Of a stretch of 64,000 nt of DNA, positions 36,116 through 44,782 are shown piece after piece. Each line of letters begins with the position of its first letter. Position 1 is the first letter of the stretch. The notes under the pieces were generated by a model. It did no database searches and had not been told where the DNA came from. It was given only the letters and a program-made list of their open reading frames with translations. The translations under genes were made by a program, and so were the position numbers. This DNA comes from Wolbachia endosymbiont (group A) of Anomoia purmunda (GTDB lineage: Bacteria; Pseudomonadota; Alphaproteobacteria; Rickettsiales; Anaplasmataceae), in contig NZ_OX366362.1 of assembly GCF_947251545.1 (NCBI RefSeq), positions 1,421,791 to 1,485,790 of the forward strand. Direction: 5' to 3'.

Positions 36116-37015
36116 TTAACAATTATAAACTTTTGTTGTTACATTATTTTTCTTAATTGCCTTACCTTCCGAATAAGCTATAAATAAGGTTGATGGTATT
36201 AATATCAAAGTACCATATAAAGCACTTTTATCAGGTAATTCATTAAATATAATGTATGTTACTATTGTAGAAATTATTAGCTCTATGTATCTATAAGGTG
36301 CAAGTGCAGTAGCATCAGTAAGAGTAAAAGCTTTTAACATAAAGAGCAAAATTAGATTTGAATTAATTCCCAAAATCAGCAGTAATACTAATTCCAACAA
36401 GGAAGGCACATGCCAACAAAATAACAAAGGTGGAGTAGAAAAAATAGTTGTCATTAGAGCTGAATAAAATAACATACTTATTACTGACTCTTTTATTACA
36501 AGTTTCTTATTAAGTATGTCTAATATAGCAAAGATCAATGCAGATACAATAAAAATAAGAATTTTAGGATTAAAGTCTTCACTATGAGCTTTGGTAGTAA
36601 TAGCAATACCAATAAAACCAATAATAGTTACTATCCATCTTTGCCAAATTATATTTTCGTTTAGTAAAGGTATTGCAAGAAGTATAACAAATAATGGTAT
36701 AGAAAAACTTATAATCGTTGCAGTTACTATGGGGAAAGTACTCAATCCATAGGTCCATAAGACCATTCCACAAAACAGTAATGCACCTCTAGTTATTTGA
36801 ATAGATATTTGACTTGTTTTAAAAGCTTCTATTCCATAGTAAAACATAAAAGGTACAAGGGTAATAGTGGTAAACAGAAAGCGGAAAAAAATTATTTCAA
36901 AACTCTGAAGATGTAAACTTAGATATTTTGATATAGTATCATTAGCTACACTACTAAGTAAGCTAAGTATAAACCAGATAACCCCAAACAAATAAGCTCT
37001 TAGTCTGTAATCCAT
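36116..37015 (-). CDS. EamA/DMT-family transporter
   Basis: This encodes a 299-residue membrane protein with ten predicted helices, arranged as two five-helix EamA repeats, typical of the drug/metabolite transporter superfamily. The first repeat contains FEIIFFRFLFTTITLVPF and ALLFCGMVLWTYGL; the second has TALAPYRYIELIISTIVTYIIFNELPD. It likely moves a small metabolite across the inner membrane. It is the last of the eleven cluster genes and leads the minus-strand pair with ugd. The 409-base gap upstream (37016-37424) separates it from cifA. Confidence 0.88.
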   Translation of the reverse strand: MDYRLRAYLFGVIWFILSLLSSVANDTISKYLSLHLQSFEIIFFRFLFTTITLVPFMFYYGIEAFKTSQISIQITRGALLFCGMVLWTYGLSTFPIVTATIISFSIPLFVILLAIPLLNENIIWQRWIVTIIGFIGIAITTKAHSEDFNPKILIFIVSALIFAILDILNKKLVIKESVISMLFYSALMTTIFSTPPLLFCWHVPSLLELVLLLILGINSNLILLFMLKAFTLTDATALAPYRYIELIISTIVTYIIFNELPDKSALYGTLILIPSTLFIAYSEGKAIKKNNVTTKVYNC

Positions 37016-37424
37016 AAAGCTTCTGATTTAATAGATACGATGTACTCATATAATTTTACTACAAAACTAATAATATAAAAGTTTTCTGATGTATGGCCCC
37101 AGAATGTGATCGTGAGGGTTAATTATAAGTAATTCGGGAAATTTCGTCTCTGTAGACATATTAAGAGCTATGTAACGAACGTTTATATTTGTGAGTAATA
37201 GTAAGGCTCAAGGTAAGGAAAATGCTAGTGAGGTAAAGTAGAATAACGTTGATTTGATAATTTAAGCTCATCTTCCCTCTTGCTACATCTCTCTTTATAT
37301 CTCCTCTTTTGCAGCAGGTCTATACTTACTGCTTAAATTTAGGTGCACACTAATTTTTCGATTTGTATATTATTCTAATGCTTGTATAATACCTTCATTG
37401 AATATTTGATTTTGAGGTAATTAG
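37016..37424. promoter_or_regulatory. cifA upstream region with a possible -10 box
   Basis: I see no gene in this gap. TATAAT at 37385-37390 lies 34 bases before the cifA ATG and is a good -10 candidate; the -35 at TTGTAT (37363-37368, spacer 16) is weak. GAGGT just before the start serves as ribosome-binding site. The rest holds no repeat or RNA I can recognise. Confidence 0.4.
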
Positions 37425-38897
37425 ATGCCAAAAAGTAAAACTAAACGTGGAACGGAAGATTTGAAGGGTAATGCAGGCCCAAGCAAAAGATCTCGTCTCA
37501 GTTCTGATTCTGAAGAAGATAAAGAGATTATCTCTAGCAAAGTAATAAGTAAGCTGAAGGATGTTGTTAAAGGTGATAGAACTTCAGCTATTGAGGAATG
37601 GGTCAAGGCTCACCCTGTAACAGTAGAGGGTCTAACCGTTGAGCAATCGGACCTCTTATGTAATGCGTTTCGTGATGAATCTTGTTGGTCAGGTATAGAG
37701 TTAAATCCTGCTAGATTGGTGAAAGAGTTGGCCAGGTTAGATATATTGGATCCTTTTGCTATCTATGAAATAGCATGTATTGAATGTGTGAAGAGTGAAA
37801 TTGGGCAATTATTCAACAAGATGTTGGAGTCTTTTAAGCTTGATTTATGTCATAAAGGTGCGAGTAAGGTAAATCAGGAATTGGCTGCCAACGATGAACT
37901 TGCAAGAGTTGAATTGTTGCGCTTTGTGGAAAAGGATAACCGTGTATTCAGTTTCTGGATTGATGAAAAATCACGCAACCTCAAAGAAAATATAGAAGCA
38001 GAAGATGGATTTAATAAGGCTGTAGATTTCAAGTGGAGTAAGGGAGTGGAACACTTCTATAATCGTCTGTGTTCTGAAGAAAAATTAGTGAAAGAAGGGC
38101 GAGAAAAATTGCTAGTTTCTGCTATTGCAAAATTATCTCCATTGCAATCTAGCTATAAACTTGCTTCTACCTTAAATTCCCTTCTAGGTAAAGTCATAAG
38201 CGCAAAAGTAGATCATAAGTCACTACTCGGGCTACCGAATAAGAAAGATAGGGGTGTGATCTATCGTCCTCTTAGTTGCTTAGTAGAGCACGGTTTTCTT
38301 TACACAACTAAGTATGTTATCCAGTACTTGAGCGAGGGATGTTCAAGATCTGAAGTAGAGAAAATGCTTTCACCTAGAGGATATGCACATCTTCTCTCAT
38401 CGCTTTCATTTGTTGTAGTTTCTAAAGATTATGACTTGGATAACAGGAATGAAGCAAGCTCAGCTATTAGCAGTCTTTGGGAATCTAGTGTATTTAACCA
38501 AAATAAAATAAATGTTGTCGATCCTTTTAAAGATAGGATTGCTTTTGTTGCAATGGAAAATGCAATTGTAAATTTGATTGTAGATTGGGAGTGTTGCAAG
38601 GATACTAGAAGTTCTGGAGATGGTGAAAAAATTGATTTGGTCTCAGATATTTTAAAGTTTGCTAAAGATTGTTGTTCAGACAAAAGCTTTAAATCATTAA
38701 AAGAGAGGATAGCAAATAGTTTAGACAAAACAAGGGATTCTAAGATGATAGTTGCAGCTAGCTCCTCTAATTTAATAGAAGAGTTGTGCAAATCGGCAAA
38801 AAGCTTAAGTTTATCCTCTGCTAGTTCTGAAGGTCCTCAATCTACGTTAGTGGGTACTAGTGCTAGTATTTCTCCTGCTGCAGTTGTTAACAAATAG
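37425..38897 (+). CDS. cifA: cytoplasmic incompatibility factor A (CifA)
   Basis: This encodes a 490-residue protein recognised as CifA from blocks shared with known homologs: FRDESCWSGIELN, IGQLFNKM, VFSFWIDEKS, KWSKGVEHFYNRL and HLLSSLSFVV. CifA cooperates with CifB to cause sperm modification and, expressed in females, gives rescue. The first 30 residues are basic and Lys/Ser-rich and the last 30 are Ser-rich; both look disordered. The frame is uninterrupted. cifB follows after 8 bases, as in known cif operons. The Lys/Arg-rich N-terminus could serve as a nuclear localisation signal, which is inference. The exact phylogenetic type (II-V) cannot be settled by eye. Confidence 0.88.
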   Translation: MPKSKTKRGTEDLKGNAGPSKRSRLSSDSEEDKEIISSKVISKLKDVVKGDRTSAIEEWVKAHPVTVEGLTVEQSDLLCNAFRDESCWSGIELNPARLVKELARLDILDPFAIYEIACIECVKSEIGQLFNKMLESFKLDLCHKGASKVNQELAANDELARVELLRFVEKDNRVFSFWIDEKSRNLKENIEAEDGFNKAVDFKWSKGVEHFYNRLCSEEKLVKEGREKLLVSAIAKLSPLQSSYKLASTLNSLLGKVISAKVDHKSLLGLPNKKDRGVIYRPLSCLVEHGFLYTTKYVIQYLSEGCSRSEVEKMLSPRGYAHLLSSLSFVVVSKDYDLDNRNEASSAISSLWESSVFNQNKINVVDPFKDRIAFVAMENAIVNLIVDWECCKDTRSSGDGEKIDLVSDILKFAKDCCSDKSFKSLKERIANSLDKTRDSKMIVAASSSNLIEELCKSAKSLSLSSASSEGPQSTLVGTSASISPAAVVNK

Positions 38898-38905
38898 GAG
38901 TGTTT

Positions 38906-41002
38906 ATGCATGGTAATGGTGAAGATCATGAATTAGTTAGAGATTTATTAAATGGAAATTGTACTGAATTCAGTAGGAAGTTTGGGGATTTTTTAAACAA
39001 TTGTCCATCTTTTTTGCATTCTGCCAATAAGCACGGCTTTTTTCCTGCATTCTTCTTTGGCATGTTTGCTACTGCACATGATTTTAGTATTGCAGATCCA
39101 AATGATGAAAGAATTTATTTTCGTTTTGACGGTTGTGGAAATCTGAAAGTTGCAGTTCTTACTAATGAAGAAGATAGAAGAATAGTAAGGTATTATACTA
39201 TTGCTGATAATGAGAACAGCCCTGGGTCAAGGTTTAGTGCAGAAGAGAAGCAGCAGGTAGAAGAAAATCTTCCACAAGAATTACAGGAAGGTGAGGATCT
39301 GGACTGGGAAGAGCATAAAATATTTCGATTTGGAGAGGAATGTAGGCATTTTGATGAAGGACACAGTTTCCCTCAACGTGATGAATATGAAGCACCAGTT
39401 TTTCACGAAATTAACCCAATCAGAGCACCAGGTGAATTGTTAGACCTGATGAATGAGTTGGCAAATGATAACGCAGGAGAAGTGCGTACTAATGTTAAAA
39501 GGATTTTGCAATACATTGTTGATATACATGATGAACATGAAGGTAGCTTAGTGTTCGGTGCAGAGTCTGATTACCACGGTTTTCTGTGTGGTTTTTTAGT
39601 AAATTTTAGATACCGGTCTGTGGCTGGTGTCTACCCAGAGCTACTCATAGGAAAAGGTTATGCAGATGTTGTTTTGCTTGTTCGTGATGTTGATCAGGCA
39701 AATGATTAAGTTCCAGTTATAATTGAGTTGAAGGTTGGTGATGAGGAAGGGTTAGAACAAGCTAAAGATTATGCTAAAAGTTGTTCTGTGTCGTCTTTGC
39801 CTATTCATACCTCATCACCAAGTGCTGTTTGTGTAGCGTTAAATTTTCAATTGCGTGGAGGTGCAGGTCTCCGAACTTCTGTGCAGCCCTTTTCAGAAGG
39901 TGGTCTTTCCTTAATACCGGGGTTACTACATCCTCATGGAAATGAAGTTATTGGGAGTGTAAAACGTTTTTCACAACCCATAGAATCAGAGTTCACTCAA
40001 TCACCTCATTGTGACACTTTTTCCTGTATGTCATCGTTTTTCTTGGGAAATGTTTTGTCCACAGCCGATCTTTTAAGAGTAGCTGGTAGACGAAGGGTAG
40101 TAACGGTTGACAAGTATCTATTTAACTGCTCTCAAAGAGAGAGAATGAGACGTATAGGTGGTAGGGGAAATGCAGCAGAAATTGTAAGGCATACGTTAAC
40201 TCTAGCTCTATTTGTATCAAGTATTGGTTTTGTTGTACTTCACATTTTTCGTCATTTGAAGTGGCAGACTTTTCCAGATAAGGCATTGGACCTATCGTTA
40301 CTACCTCAAGCCACAGATGATGCTAAGGTACGTAAGGTGCTTTGTAAGGTGGATGCTCAGAATCATCTACAAGTGGTTTCTGCAAGGAAGTTTAAATCAC
40401 TACGTGCTTACTCACGTTCTCATAGAGAAGGTTATTTTGAGGGTAGGTTCTCAGAACAAATGGGTAACGTTAGGAACTTACATCAATTTGCAGATGAATT
40501 GATGAGTGCTGCGCCTAATTTTGGTAATGATGGTAATGTGAATGGTGAATACAGTGCTAGGTATGAAGTTTTATTTAACGAGATTTCTCGTTTGTTGTCT
40601 CCGTTATTAAATGGAAACCGTCTACTCTTGAACAATGAAGGTAAATTTCAGGCTTTGTTGCGTGGGGTGTTTCAAAGTTGTGACAGTCCTGAAAAGGTAA
40701 TTATTGAGTTTCAGCTGGAGAGAGGAAAGAGAATAGACCTAGTGTTATCACGATCTGCAGAAAATGATGATACTCATCCAATTGGAATAGAAGTAAAGAT
40801 TGCTAACACTGCAGGACAAGTTGAACGAAAAAGGGTGGAGGCAAATCGACAGTTAAGTGAATACGAATTTTGTGGAAGATGCAAGCGTATTACTGGGGGA
40901 GATGCGATGGTTTTGTTATACGCTATATTAAATGCTGTAGGACAAGAGCAGAATCTGATATTGATTGGTGGGCTTCGTAGAGCATCTGGGTTTTCTAAAT
41001 GA
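38906..41002 (+). pseudogene. cifB: cifB, two-nuclease type, with one in-frame stop codon
   Basis: The reading frame covers 698 codons and is broken only by TAA at 39707-39709 (codon 268). The frame before and after is the same, so a single base change explains it. Two PD-(D/E)XK nuclease modules are visible. Module 1 has Asp254 (GYADVV), then the stop, then Glu274-x-Lys276 (IIELKVG). Module 2 has Asp611 (RIDLVLS) and Glu629-x-Lys631 (GIEVKIA). No Ulp1-like deubiquitylase domain follows, so this is a nuclease-type (CinB-like) rather than a deubiquitylase-type CifB. ATG at 38906 has AGGAG 5 bases upstream; a GTG at 38900 is possible. As written, the first product is a 267-residue fragment lacking both complete nuclease motifs. 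Confidence 0.87.
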
Positions 41003-41476
41003 CTTGTAACTAATAAAAGTACCAAAGATAAGGTTGTTTATGGGTAAAATTATGCATTAAGCTAGAGTGCGTTTGAGTAAGGTTGGAGAAAAAGCAAGGT
41101 CTTTGAGCAAGAAAATTTGATTTATGTTTTCTTAAGTTAAAGTAACTTGATGAGGTTTGTATAATTTATTGTTGGAGTTTTTTTGTTCTATTTTTACTGT
41201 AAGTTCAATCTGCTCTATCTTTGGTCTTTTTTTTCTTAGTTTTGCGGCAAGTCTAATATTTTTACTACTTAATGGAATAACTTGCAGAAAGTGGAGATAT
41301 AATGCTAAGGCAGAGGAGCTCAGACAGTTGCCTTAAAACAATAAAGAAATAGTAAAGGCAAAAAGATACCCTTGCGTAGTTCGAAAGCTTTTCTAGTAAC
41401 CGTTCACGATATAAGAAAGTAGTTTACAAAAATGGTATAGTGGTATAGAGAAGATAAGCTAGATAGAGAGGTTTTA
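41003..41476. other. gene-poor stretch downstream of cifB
   Basis: No intact gene is seen. On the minus strand about 41141-41283 reads as an open tail (RLAAKLRKKRPKIEQIEL... ending HQVTLT and a stop), which may be the 3' remnant of an unidentified gene. The remainder is AT-rich and shows no repeat of the palindromic family. Confidence 0.4.
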
Positions 41477-41587
41477 ATGATAGAAGTGCTGCAAGAGAAG
41501 ATTGTGGTGTTAGAGTCAGAAAATGCCAATCTCAAAGCGGAGATAGAAAATCTTAGAAAGGAAGTAATAACCCCAACTATGGATTAG
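41477..41587 (+). pseudogene. fragment resembling the N-terminus of an IS66-type transposase
   Basis: A 36-codon frame contains a heptad-rich segment (LQEKIVVLESENANLKAEIE) like the leucine zipper at the start of IS66-type transposases, then stops. No further IS66 domain follows; an IS982 remnant begins immediately. The assignment rests only on this coiled-coil segment. Confidence 0.4.
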
Positions 41588-42100
41588 CCAGCAAAGAAAG
41601 GCATAGAAATAGAGGGCTTTTTCGACTGCATGGAATAGGAAGTCAGAACAGAAAAAACATGAATTAGGAAATTTGTTGGCGATCTGTGTCTTGTGTGCTC
41701 AATCTCAAATTTGTTTTTCAAGGAGTCGAAAACAGTCTCAATAATCGATCTTTTCCTTAGTAAAATCTTCTCTTTAAGTGAAATGAGTACGTTTTTCATG
41801 CCTTTTTTTACTTTAGTGACGAGTTTTAGGCCTCTATCGAAGAGTTTCTCAAAGAGCTCTTTCTTTATATAGCCCTTATCTCCGAACAAAAGTCAGGTCA
41901 GTCTTTTAGTAAGAATTGGCAAAGGTTTTCTGTCATCAACGTTACCTTTAGTTAGAGTAAGAGCTTCGAAATTCATTAATTACCAAGTGCAGTTTGAAGC
42001 CAAAAAGCCAACCGTATGTGCTCTTACTAATTTCTGCCAAACCATCAAAAACTTTGTTCTTGGAGATCCTTTTTTTGTGGCAAACAGCGATTGTAGAAGT
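41584..42100 (-). mobile_element. IS982-family remnant (transposase pseudogene)
   Basis: The minus strand encodes the C-terminal half of an IS982-type transposase. A segment STYGWLFGFKLHLVIN is followed by a frameshift, then LTLTKGNVDDRKPL, a stop codon, and the last 101 codons with FGDKGYIKKELFEKL and the KRSIIETVFDSLKNKFEIEHTRHR tail. At least one frameshift and one stop make it nonfunctional. Its 5' part is removed where the IS5-type element (42101-42979) begins. Confidence 0.75.
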
Positions 42101-42979
42101 AGACTTCTTTCAAAATTGTTAGAGGGAGTGTAAGATGAAGTATTTGAAAGCATGAAATATAAGGAAATAGAAAAGTTAGAAGGAGAAAAGTTTCGACGTT
42201 TAACAGGGGTAAAAAAAGCAACATTTGAGCGAATGGTAGAAATTCTAGAAGTGGAGGATAAAAGAAAAAAAGCTAGAAGTGGAAGAAAAAGTAAACTTTG
42301 CATAGAAGACAGGCTACTTATGGCACTGGAATATATAAGAGAATATCGTACATATTTTCATATTGGGCAAAGCTATGGCATGAGTGAAAGTAACAGTTTT
42401 AAAATAATAAGATGGGTAGAAGACATATTAATAAAACATCCAGATTTTGCATTACCAGGAAAAAAAGAGCTATTAAAGAGTGATGTAGAATATGAAGTTT
42501 TAGTAATAGACGGAACTGAAACGCCAGTAGAGAGACCAAAAAAAAGCAAAAGCCCTTCTACTCTGGAAAGAAAAAAAGGCATACTATAAAAACACAAATA
42601 GTAACAGAGAAGAAGAGTAGAAAAGTCATATGCACATCTTTCTCGAATGGTAGAAAACACGGATGTTTAGAGAATCAAAGGTAGCAGTATTGCCGCAAAC
42701 TAAAATCTTAGCTGATGCCGGCTACAGGGGAATGCAGAAGATACACAAAAATGTTGTATTACCGCACAGGAAAACGAAAAAGAATCCGTTAAGCAAAGAA
42801 CAAAAAAAAGAGAACAGGGCACTTATGAGCCAAAGGGCAATTGTTGAAAACGTAATTGAAAAGGTTTAAAATCATCTCGGACAGGTATAGAAACCGACGA
42901 AAACGTTTTGGTTTAAGATTTAATTTGATTGCTGCAATTCACAATTTTGAGCTCCCTACATGAATTTTGAAAGAAGTCT
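42101..42979 (+). mobile_element. IS5-family (ISWpi1-like) element, degenerate
   Basis: The 879-bp element is bounded by a 17-bp inverted repeat, AGACTTCTTTCAAAATT at 42101-42117 and its complement at 42963-42979. The transposase begins at 42152 (MKYKEIEKLEGEKFRRL). It reaches a run of A's near 42538, where the frame must change to continue (KPFYSGKKKRHTIKT), as in two-frame IS5 elements. Two further breaks, near 42660 and near 42865 (before KIISDRYRNRRKRFGLRFN), make it a pseudogene. It is inserted in the IS982 remnant just downstream of the cif genes. Confidence 0.8.
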
Positions 42980-43157
42980 ATTGACTGATGCAGCAAGTAA
43001 CTGTAAAAAAACAGAAAGCTTGGTAGAGAAACGTAAGGCGATTTCTTGGTTGTCAGACTTTAGTCAAGATTTTGTGCACACATGTATATTGGCTGACTGT
43101 GATCCGGTATACGTAAAAAACAAAATACAGCCAACCTTAAAAAGCCTTACTAGATAA
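42980..43157 (+). pseudogene. unrecognised 3' gene remnant next to the IS5-type element
   Basis: An open frame reads LTDAASNCKKTESLVEKRK, then AISWLSDFSQDFVHTCILADCDPVYV and ends at 43157. It starts inside the IS right end, so its own beginning is lost. I do not recognise the protein. It marks the right edge of the island before the tRNA-Gln region. Confidence 0.35.
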
Positions 43158-43172
43158 AGCCTTTTTATATAC

Positions 43173-43757
43173 TTAATGAGGTTTACTCCTTTTACCGAAA
43201 AAAATATAATTCAATCTCCTATCTATAGTTGCCTCTATATCTTTGATTAATAGCTGCTTTATCATGTTTACTTTTCGCTTTGCATCTTGAGCTTGAGGCT
43301 CATTGTTACCACTGTTATTGCTGTAATTATTCTTATCACTATAACTACTGCCACTTGGTTTACTACTGTTACTGAACTCACTACCCTTTTTTCTTCTTGC
43401 AATTATGAACCTGAGTATCTGTATTATCTTTTCCTTTAAAAAGGACTTCCAGCCTGTGCTAAGGAACAACTTATAGAGAAAATGCGGAGTAAGAAACGCC
43501 ACTAATATTCGAATAGAAATTCCGTAACCGAGATCTTCCCTATTTTCATAATACCACTTGCAATATTGAAACAAACGGTAAAACGCATTTTTGAAAGAGC
43601 AAAATTCTACAGCATACCAAAAACCATTGCTGAGAAACATGAGCATAATGCTGAACGCGTAAAGATACATTGTGCAGAGAAACAGCTTTACAACTATATC
43701 TTTCAAGCTGCCTAGTATATAATTAAATAACTTTAATCTATAGAAAAGTGATATCAT
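43173..43757 (-). CDS. hypothetical membrane protein, 194 residues
   Basis: I do not recognise this protein. It has hydrophobic segments near residues 12-45 and 85-115, an Arg/Lys-rich stretch (RFIIARRKKG), then a Ser/Asn/Gly-rich low-complexity linker (residues about 125-155), and a short charged helical C-terminus (KVNMIKQLLIKDIEATIDRRL). This suggests two membrane spans with a cytoplasmic or surface tail. It lies just downstream of tRNA-Gln on the same strand, 18 bases from the end of the CCA-encoding tRNA gene, and may be cotranscribed with it. Confidence 0.6.
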   Translation of the reverse strand: MISLFYRLKLFNYILGSLKDIVVKLFLCTMYLYAFSIMLMFLSNGFWYAVEFCSFKNAFYRLFQYCKWYYENREDLGYGISIRILVAFLTPHFLYKLFLSTGWKSFLKEKIIQILRFIIARRKKGSEFSNSSKPSGSSYSDKNNYSNNSGNNEPQAQDAKRKVNMIKQLLIKDIEATIDRRLNYIFFGKRSKPH

Positions 43758-43775
43758 TTCACACCCACTTCAATA

Positions 43776-43850
43776 TGGCTGGGGTGGAAGGATTCGAACC
43801 TTCGCATGGCGGTATCAAAAACCGCTGCCTTACCACTTGGCTACACCCCA
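43776..43850 (-). tRNA. tRNA-Gln (anticodon TTG)
   Basis: A full cloverleaf is read on the minus strand. The acceptor TGGGGTG pairs with CACCCCA, the D arm is GCC...GGC, and the anticodon stem GCGGT/ACCGC encloses the loop TTTTGAT, giving anticodon TTG. The T arm is GAAGG-TTCGAAT-CCTTC. The discriminator base is G, and CCA is encoded (43776-43778). The 5' end at 43850 overlaps the last 10 bases of cutA. Confidence 0.95.
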
Positions 43851-44176
43851 ATACTACTTACATCAATAACACTATTAGCCCAATTAGTAAAAGATTTATT
43901 TGCTTTTTCTATGGGCATCACAGCAATAGCTGGCTGATCATAAGAATGCATTGCTTCGATTTTTTCTACAATTTTCTCAACTTGATCATTTTTGCTTTTC
44001 ATAATTGCTACTACTTCACAACTACTGTTAATTTCACCCTTCCATAAATACAGAGAATTCACTTCAGGAAATATATTTACACATACAATTAATTTCTCGT
44101 TTAACAATTCCTCAGAAACAGCTTTAGCCTCTTCAAAACTTGAAAAAGTTGTATAAATCAAAACTAAATTATTCAT
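43841..44176 (-). CDS. cutA: CutA1-family divalent-cation tolerance protein
   Basis: This encodes a 111-residue protein of the CutA1 family, small trimeric proteins with a ferredoxin-like fold linked to copper tolerance. The conserved strand TTFSSFEEAKAVSEELL and the core CVNIFPEVNSLYLWKGEI are present, as is the later block HSYDQPAIAVMPIE. Length is as expected. The stop codon lies inside the 5' end of the tRNA-Gln gene, an overlap of 10 bases, so the two must be transcribed together or the tRNA processed out of the message. Confidence 0.9.
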   Translation of the reverse strand: MNNLVLIYTTFSSFEEAKAVSEELLNEKLIVCVNIFPEVNSLYLWKGEINSSCEVVAIMKSKNDQVEKIVEKIEAMHSYDQPAIAVMPIEKANKSFTNWANSVIDVSSIGV

Positions 44177-44320
44177 TAGAATCTATATAAACGCATTGCT
44201 ACTATACTCTACCGAGATTTATTCATCAAGAGAAAATAACGCCAGCGCGTACTGTATGAACATTTGTTTGCAAAGGTAGTATGTTAAGTGTTATAGCTAG
44301 TTTGCCTCAAACGTAAAGGT

Positions 44321-44668
44321 ATCATCCCAGTGCCCCTGTGATGTCATTCCAGTGCTTGACACTGGAATCCAGTTTTCCATATAATCTCATCGAAAACGTT
44401 GTAACCACTTTCTATGCTAGTTTGCTTGTAAACAAGCAAACTTTCCTGGATCCCAGTGTCAAGCACTGGGATGGCAAGAAAGGAGCAGCAGGATGACGCC
44501 TCACCATGTCATTCCAGTGCCCAGACACTGGGATCTCATTTCTTAATTTCACAATATAAATCATTCCAAATTGCACCTATTTGCAAGTATATAAATATAA
44601 TAATTTTGCATAAAAACTTAGATCCCAGTGTCACGCACTGGGATGACAAAAAAAGGGTGCTGGGATGA
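44321..44668. repeat. cluster of palindromic repeats between cutA and the 538-residue gene
   Basis: At least four hairpin units are present, near 44345, 44452, 44512 and 44620. Each has a CCAGTG...CACTGG core, with the ATTCC and ATCCC variants both seen. They alternate orientation in the two-hairpin arrangement. The gap 44177-44782 holds no gene I can recognise. Confidence 0.85.
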
Positions 44669-44782
44669 TAGAGGATAATGTAAAAAGTCTAATTGTAAAT
44701 TTAAGTCGACTATAGTCAAAAACAAAAAAGGATATTACTCATTGAGTAACATCCTTTTAGAGAAGGTGAGTGGTTTTGTTTA

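Noticed and set aside
43131..43170. A terminator hairpin after the right edge of the island (AAAAAGCC...GCCTTTTT)
   Set aside because: The arms do not pair beyond the A and T runs, so no stable stem is formed.
44321..44668. A CRISPR array made of the repeated CCAGTG units
   Set aside because: The units are palindromic, vary in sequence, alternate orientation, have irregular spacing and lack unique spacers of even length. No cas genes are present.
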